From assembly GCA_963677785.2 (NCBI GenBank), contig CAXXDH010000003.1, positions 2,542,001 through 2,606,000 on the forward strand: DNA of 64,000 bases. Reading direction: 5' to 3'. The notes beneath the pieces are model-generated. The model searched no databases. It worked only from the letters and a program-made list of their open reading frames with translations, and had not been told where the DNA came from. Origin of the DNA: G963665495 sp963677785 (GTDB lineage: Bacteria > Desulfobacterota > Desulfovibrionia > Desulfovibrionales > Desulfovibrionaceae). The translations under genes were made by a program, and so were the position numbers. Of the stretch, positions 62,176 to 64,000 are shown piece after piece (the stretch's first letter is position 1; the number at the start of each line of letters is the position of its first letter).

Positions 62176-63435
62176 ATGCAGGCTTACATGAATCTTCTCG
62201 CCCTTTCCGATCCCAATGTCTACGAACTCGTCAGAGCCGAGGAACAGCGCCAGAAGCGCGGCATCGAACTGATTCCTTCGGAGAATTACACCTATCCGGA
62301 AGTGCTCGCGGTGCTGGGGTCCGTATTTACCAACAAATATTCCGAAGGCTACCCGGGCCGGCGCTACTACGGCGGGCAGGAATTCACGGACACTCTGGAG
62401 GAGCTTACCCGGGAACGGGCCTGCCAGGTCTTTCGGGCCGAGCACGCCAACGTGCAGCCCCTGTCCGGTTCGCCCATGAACCAGGCCGTGTACCTGGGGC
62501 TTCTGGAGCCCGGCGACACGATCCTGGCCATGGACCTTTCCCACGGCGGCCACCTGACCCACGGCGCGCCTGTCTCGCACATGGGAAAACTTTTCAACTT
62601 CGTACGCTATAAAACCAATCCGGCCGACGGTTCGTTCGATTTCGACGCCATCCGCCAGGCCGCCCTGGAGCACCGTCCCAAATTGCTGCTGACGGGCTAT
62701 ACGTCCTATCCGCGCGACCTTGACTACGCCGCGTTCAAGAAAATCGCGGACGAGGTCGGCGCTTTGACCATGTGCGACGCGTCCCACTACGCGGGCATGG
62801 TGGCGGGCGGCACATTGGACAATCCTCTCGACCATGGCTTCGACGTGATGACCACCACCTCGCACAAGTCCTTGCGCGGCCCACGGGGCGGCATGATCCT
62901 TTGCAAAAAGGCCCTGGCCCCGCGTATCGACAAGTCCGTGTTCCCCGGACTGCAGGGCGGTCCGCATATGAACGTGGTCGCTGGCATTGCCGTTGCCCTG
63001 GGCAAGGCCTTGCAGCCCGCTTTCAAGACCTACGCCGCGCAGGTGCTGGAAAACGCCAGCACCCTGGCGGAGCAGTTTCTGGAGCGGAATGTCGGGCTGG
63101 TCACGGGCGGCACCGCCAACCACATGCTCGTACTGAATACGCAGACCAGCTTCGGGCTGAACGGAAAAGAGGCGGAAGAGCTTCTGGATACGGTCGGCAT
63201 CACCACCAACAAACAGATTATTCCCGACGACCCCAATCCGCCGCTGCGCCCGAGCGGCATTCGTATCGGAACGCCCGCAGCCACCACCCGGGGCATGAAC
63301 GCGGCTGAAATGCGCCTGCTCGCCGCCTGGATGACGGATGTCCTGGCCAACCCGGGCGATACGAACCTGCACTGCAAGATAGAAAAGCAGGTTCGCGCCT
63401 TGTGCGAAGGCTTTCCTGTTCCGGGAGTCGCGTAA
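62176..63435 (+). CDS. glyA: Serine hydroxymethyltransferase
   Basis: A 419-aa fold-type I PLP enzyme that converts serine and THF to glycine and 5,10-methylene-THF. It has IPSENYTYPEV (about 34-44), YPGRRYYGG, the GSPMNQAVY and SHGGHLTHG segments, and the PLP lysine in TTTSHKSLRGPRGG (Lys near 234). AGGAGG precedes the ATG. Usual bacterial GlyA reads TTTTHKTLRGPRGG and IASENF, so this is a slightly divergent form. The ZTP riboswitch upstream supports the folate role. Confidence 0.93.
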   Translation: MQAYMNLLALSDPNVYELVRAEEQRQKRGIELIPSENYTYPEVLAVLGSVFTNKYSEGYPGRRYYGGQEFTDTLEELTRERACQVFRAEHANVQPLSGSPMNQAVYLGLLEPGDTILAMDLSHGGHLTHGAPVSHMGKLFNFVRYKTNPADGSFDFDAIRQAALEHRPKLLLTGYTSYPRDLDYAAFKKIADEVGALTMCDASHYAGMVAGGTLDNPLDHGFDVMTTTSHKSLRGPRGGMILCKKALAPRIDKSVFPGLQGGPHMNVVAGIAVALGKALQPAFKTYAAQVLENASTLAEQFLERNVGLVTGGTANHMLVLNTQTSFGLNGKEAEELLDTVGITTNKQIIPDDPNPPLRPSGIRIGTPAATTRGMNAAEMRLLAAWMTDVLANPGDTNLHCKIEKQVRALCEGFPVPGVA

Positions 63436-63439
63436 TACA

Positions 63440-63460
63440 CAGGGGGGCGTGTCCCCCCTG
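63440..63460 (+). terminator. Stem-loop after glyA
   Basis: CAGGGGG pairs with CCCCCTG five nt after the stop. No T-run follows, so it may be a 3'-end stabiliser rather than a full terminator. Confidence 0.5.
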
Positions 63461-63862
63461 ATTCCCCACCCTGACAGGCCTCCGTGGCCTTTCCTCAAAG
63501 TTGTCCTGGTTTCTTTTCCAGTGCGCTGCCGACGGCTCTCCATAGCATGGACCGGAAATCCTGCAATGGGCGCCCTGGACATCCGTGCCGGTTTATGCCC
63601 CCAAGGCATTGAATGCCATCTCTGCCGATCGGGACGAAGATAGTGCCGTGATGCAGGGGGGCGGCGGCTCAAGGCAGTCACGCATGCGGCGTCTTCCGAG
63701 TGTCGGGCCGGGCCCCGGCCAATGAGCGGCAGTATTCGTTGTTCGACGCGGCGGAAGCCCTTGCGAAATCTGCACGCTCTTTTTGAAAGGCTTAGGCATA
63801 CAGCCCAAAGAAAAAAGAATAGGCTCGTTGCCGCTATTTGTTGCCGCCGTAAATTTGGCGTG
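63461..63862. other. Intergenic region
   Basis: About 400 bp with no supported gene. A G/C-rich palindromic stretch lies near 63705-63721. Confidence 0.4.
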
Positions 63863-64000
63863 TTAACAGGATATTGAATCCTGAGGCAGCTTGGAAAAAA
63901 TGCGCTTGCATTGATACTTGGCCATAGGATCGCTGAAGTGATTCTCTTTATTTATTGCGGCTGCATAGCTTTTCAAGTCTTTGATTTCAACCAGCACGCT
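63863..64000 (-). CDS. 3' end of a gene entering from the right edge
   Basis: An open frame of 45 codons runs from the right edge to TAA at 63863-63865. The product end (SVLVEIKDLKSYAAAINK, then a helix and KLPQDSISC) looks like real coding sequence. Too short for a family call. Confidence 0.5.
   Translation of the reverse strand, partial: SVLVEIKDLKSYAAAINKENHFSDPMAKYQCKRIFSKLPQDSISC

Noticed and set aside
61873..63681. A 602-aa open frame antisense to glyA
   Set aside because: It covers the conserved SHMT gene and its riboswitch downstream hairpins; the composition is that of a shadow of GC-rich coding DNA.

Overview
The window looks like a Desulfovibrionaceae (sulfate-reducing delta-proteobacterial) chromosome. 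The main reason is a molybdenum aldehyde oxidoreductase that follows the Desulfovibrio gigas Mop protein nearly residue for residue. It sits beside two group III iron alcohol dehydrogenases and a sigma-54 activator. The species cannot be fixed from the sequence alone.

Region 1 (1-19.8 kb, core chromosome): the end of a membrane protein, then an alcohol/aldehyde oxidation locus: mop behind a textbook sigma-54 promoter, two tandem Fe-ADHs, and an AcoR-type activator. Next comes a membrane-anchored protein joining a triad-less trypsin-fold domain to an intact DNA/RNA non-specific endonuclease. After it lie a DUF318 permease/TIGR03943 pair, a cupin-AraC-secreted protein operon, a 7TM-DISM hybrid histidine kinase with REC and HPt domains, and a secreted six-repeat protein.

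Region 2 (19.84-50.68 kb, element 1): an integrative element of about 31 kb in a tRNA-Arg(UCU) gene. It is bounded by ~91-bp direct repeats and carries its tyrosine integrase at the right end. It encodes a 2690-aa polyvalent protein (zincin-like, LPD3-like and LPD38-like segments), an ERCC4 nuclease, a CHC2/TOPRIM primase-helicase, two HigBA-like and one Doc/AbrB toxin-antitoxin systems, and many small genes. I find no capsid, portal, large terminase or tail gene, so it looks like a phage satellite or a prophage stripped of its virion genes. Complex ACGTCAC arrays lie near both ends in inverted orientation. The AT-rich right-end cargo is a signal-peptide/zinc-ribbon membrane protein, broken here by an IS3-family element that itself contains an IS4-family element.

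Region 3 (50.6-58.65 kb, element 2): a tandem, collapsed relative of element 1. Its left end and right-end cargo survive, with an unbroken copy of the cargo gene whose C-terminus is different. An IS3 element marks the deletion of about 21.6 kb, an IS4 element sits in the left array, and an IS5 element with a frameshifted transposase replaces the right end and integrase.

Region 4 (58.65-64 kb, core chromosome): SnoaL-like and DUF2087 proteins, a MITE-like element, a small gene behind a perfect FNR-type box, a BKACE enzyme, a ZTP (pfl) riboswitch driving glyA, and the 3' end of a gene leaving the right edge.
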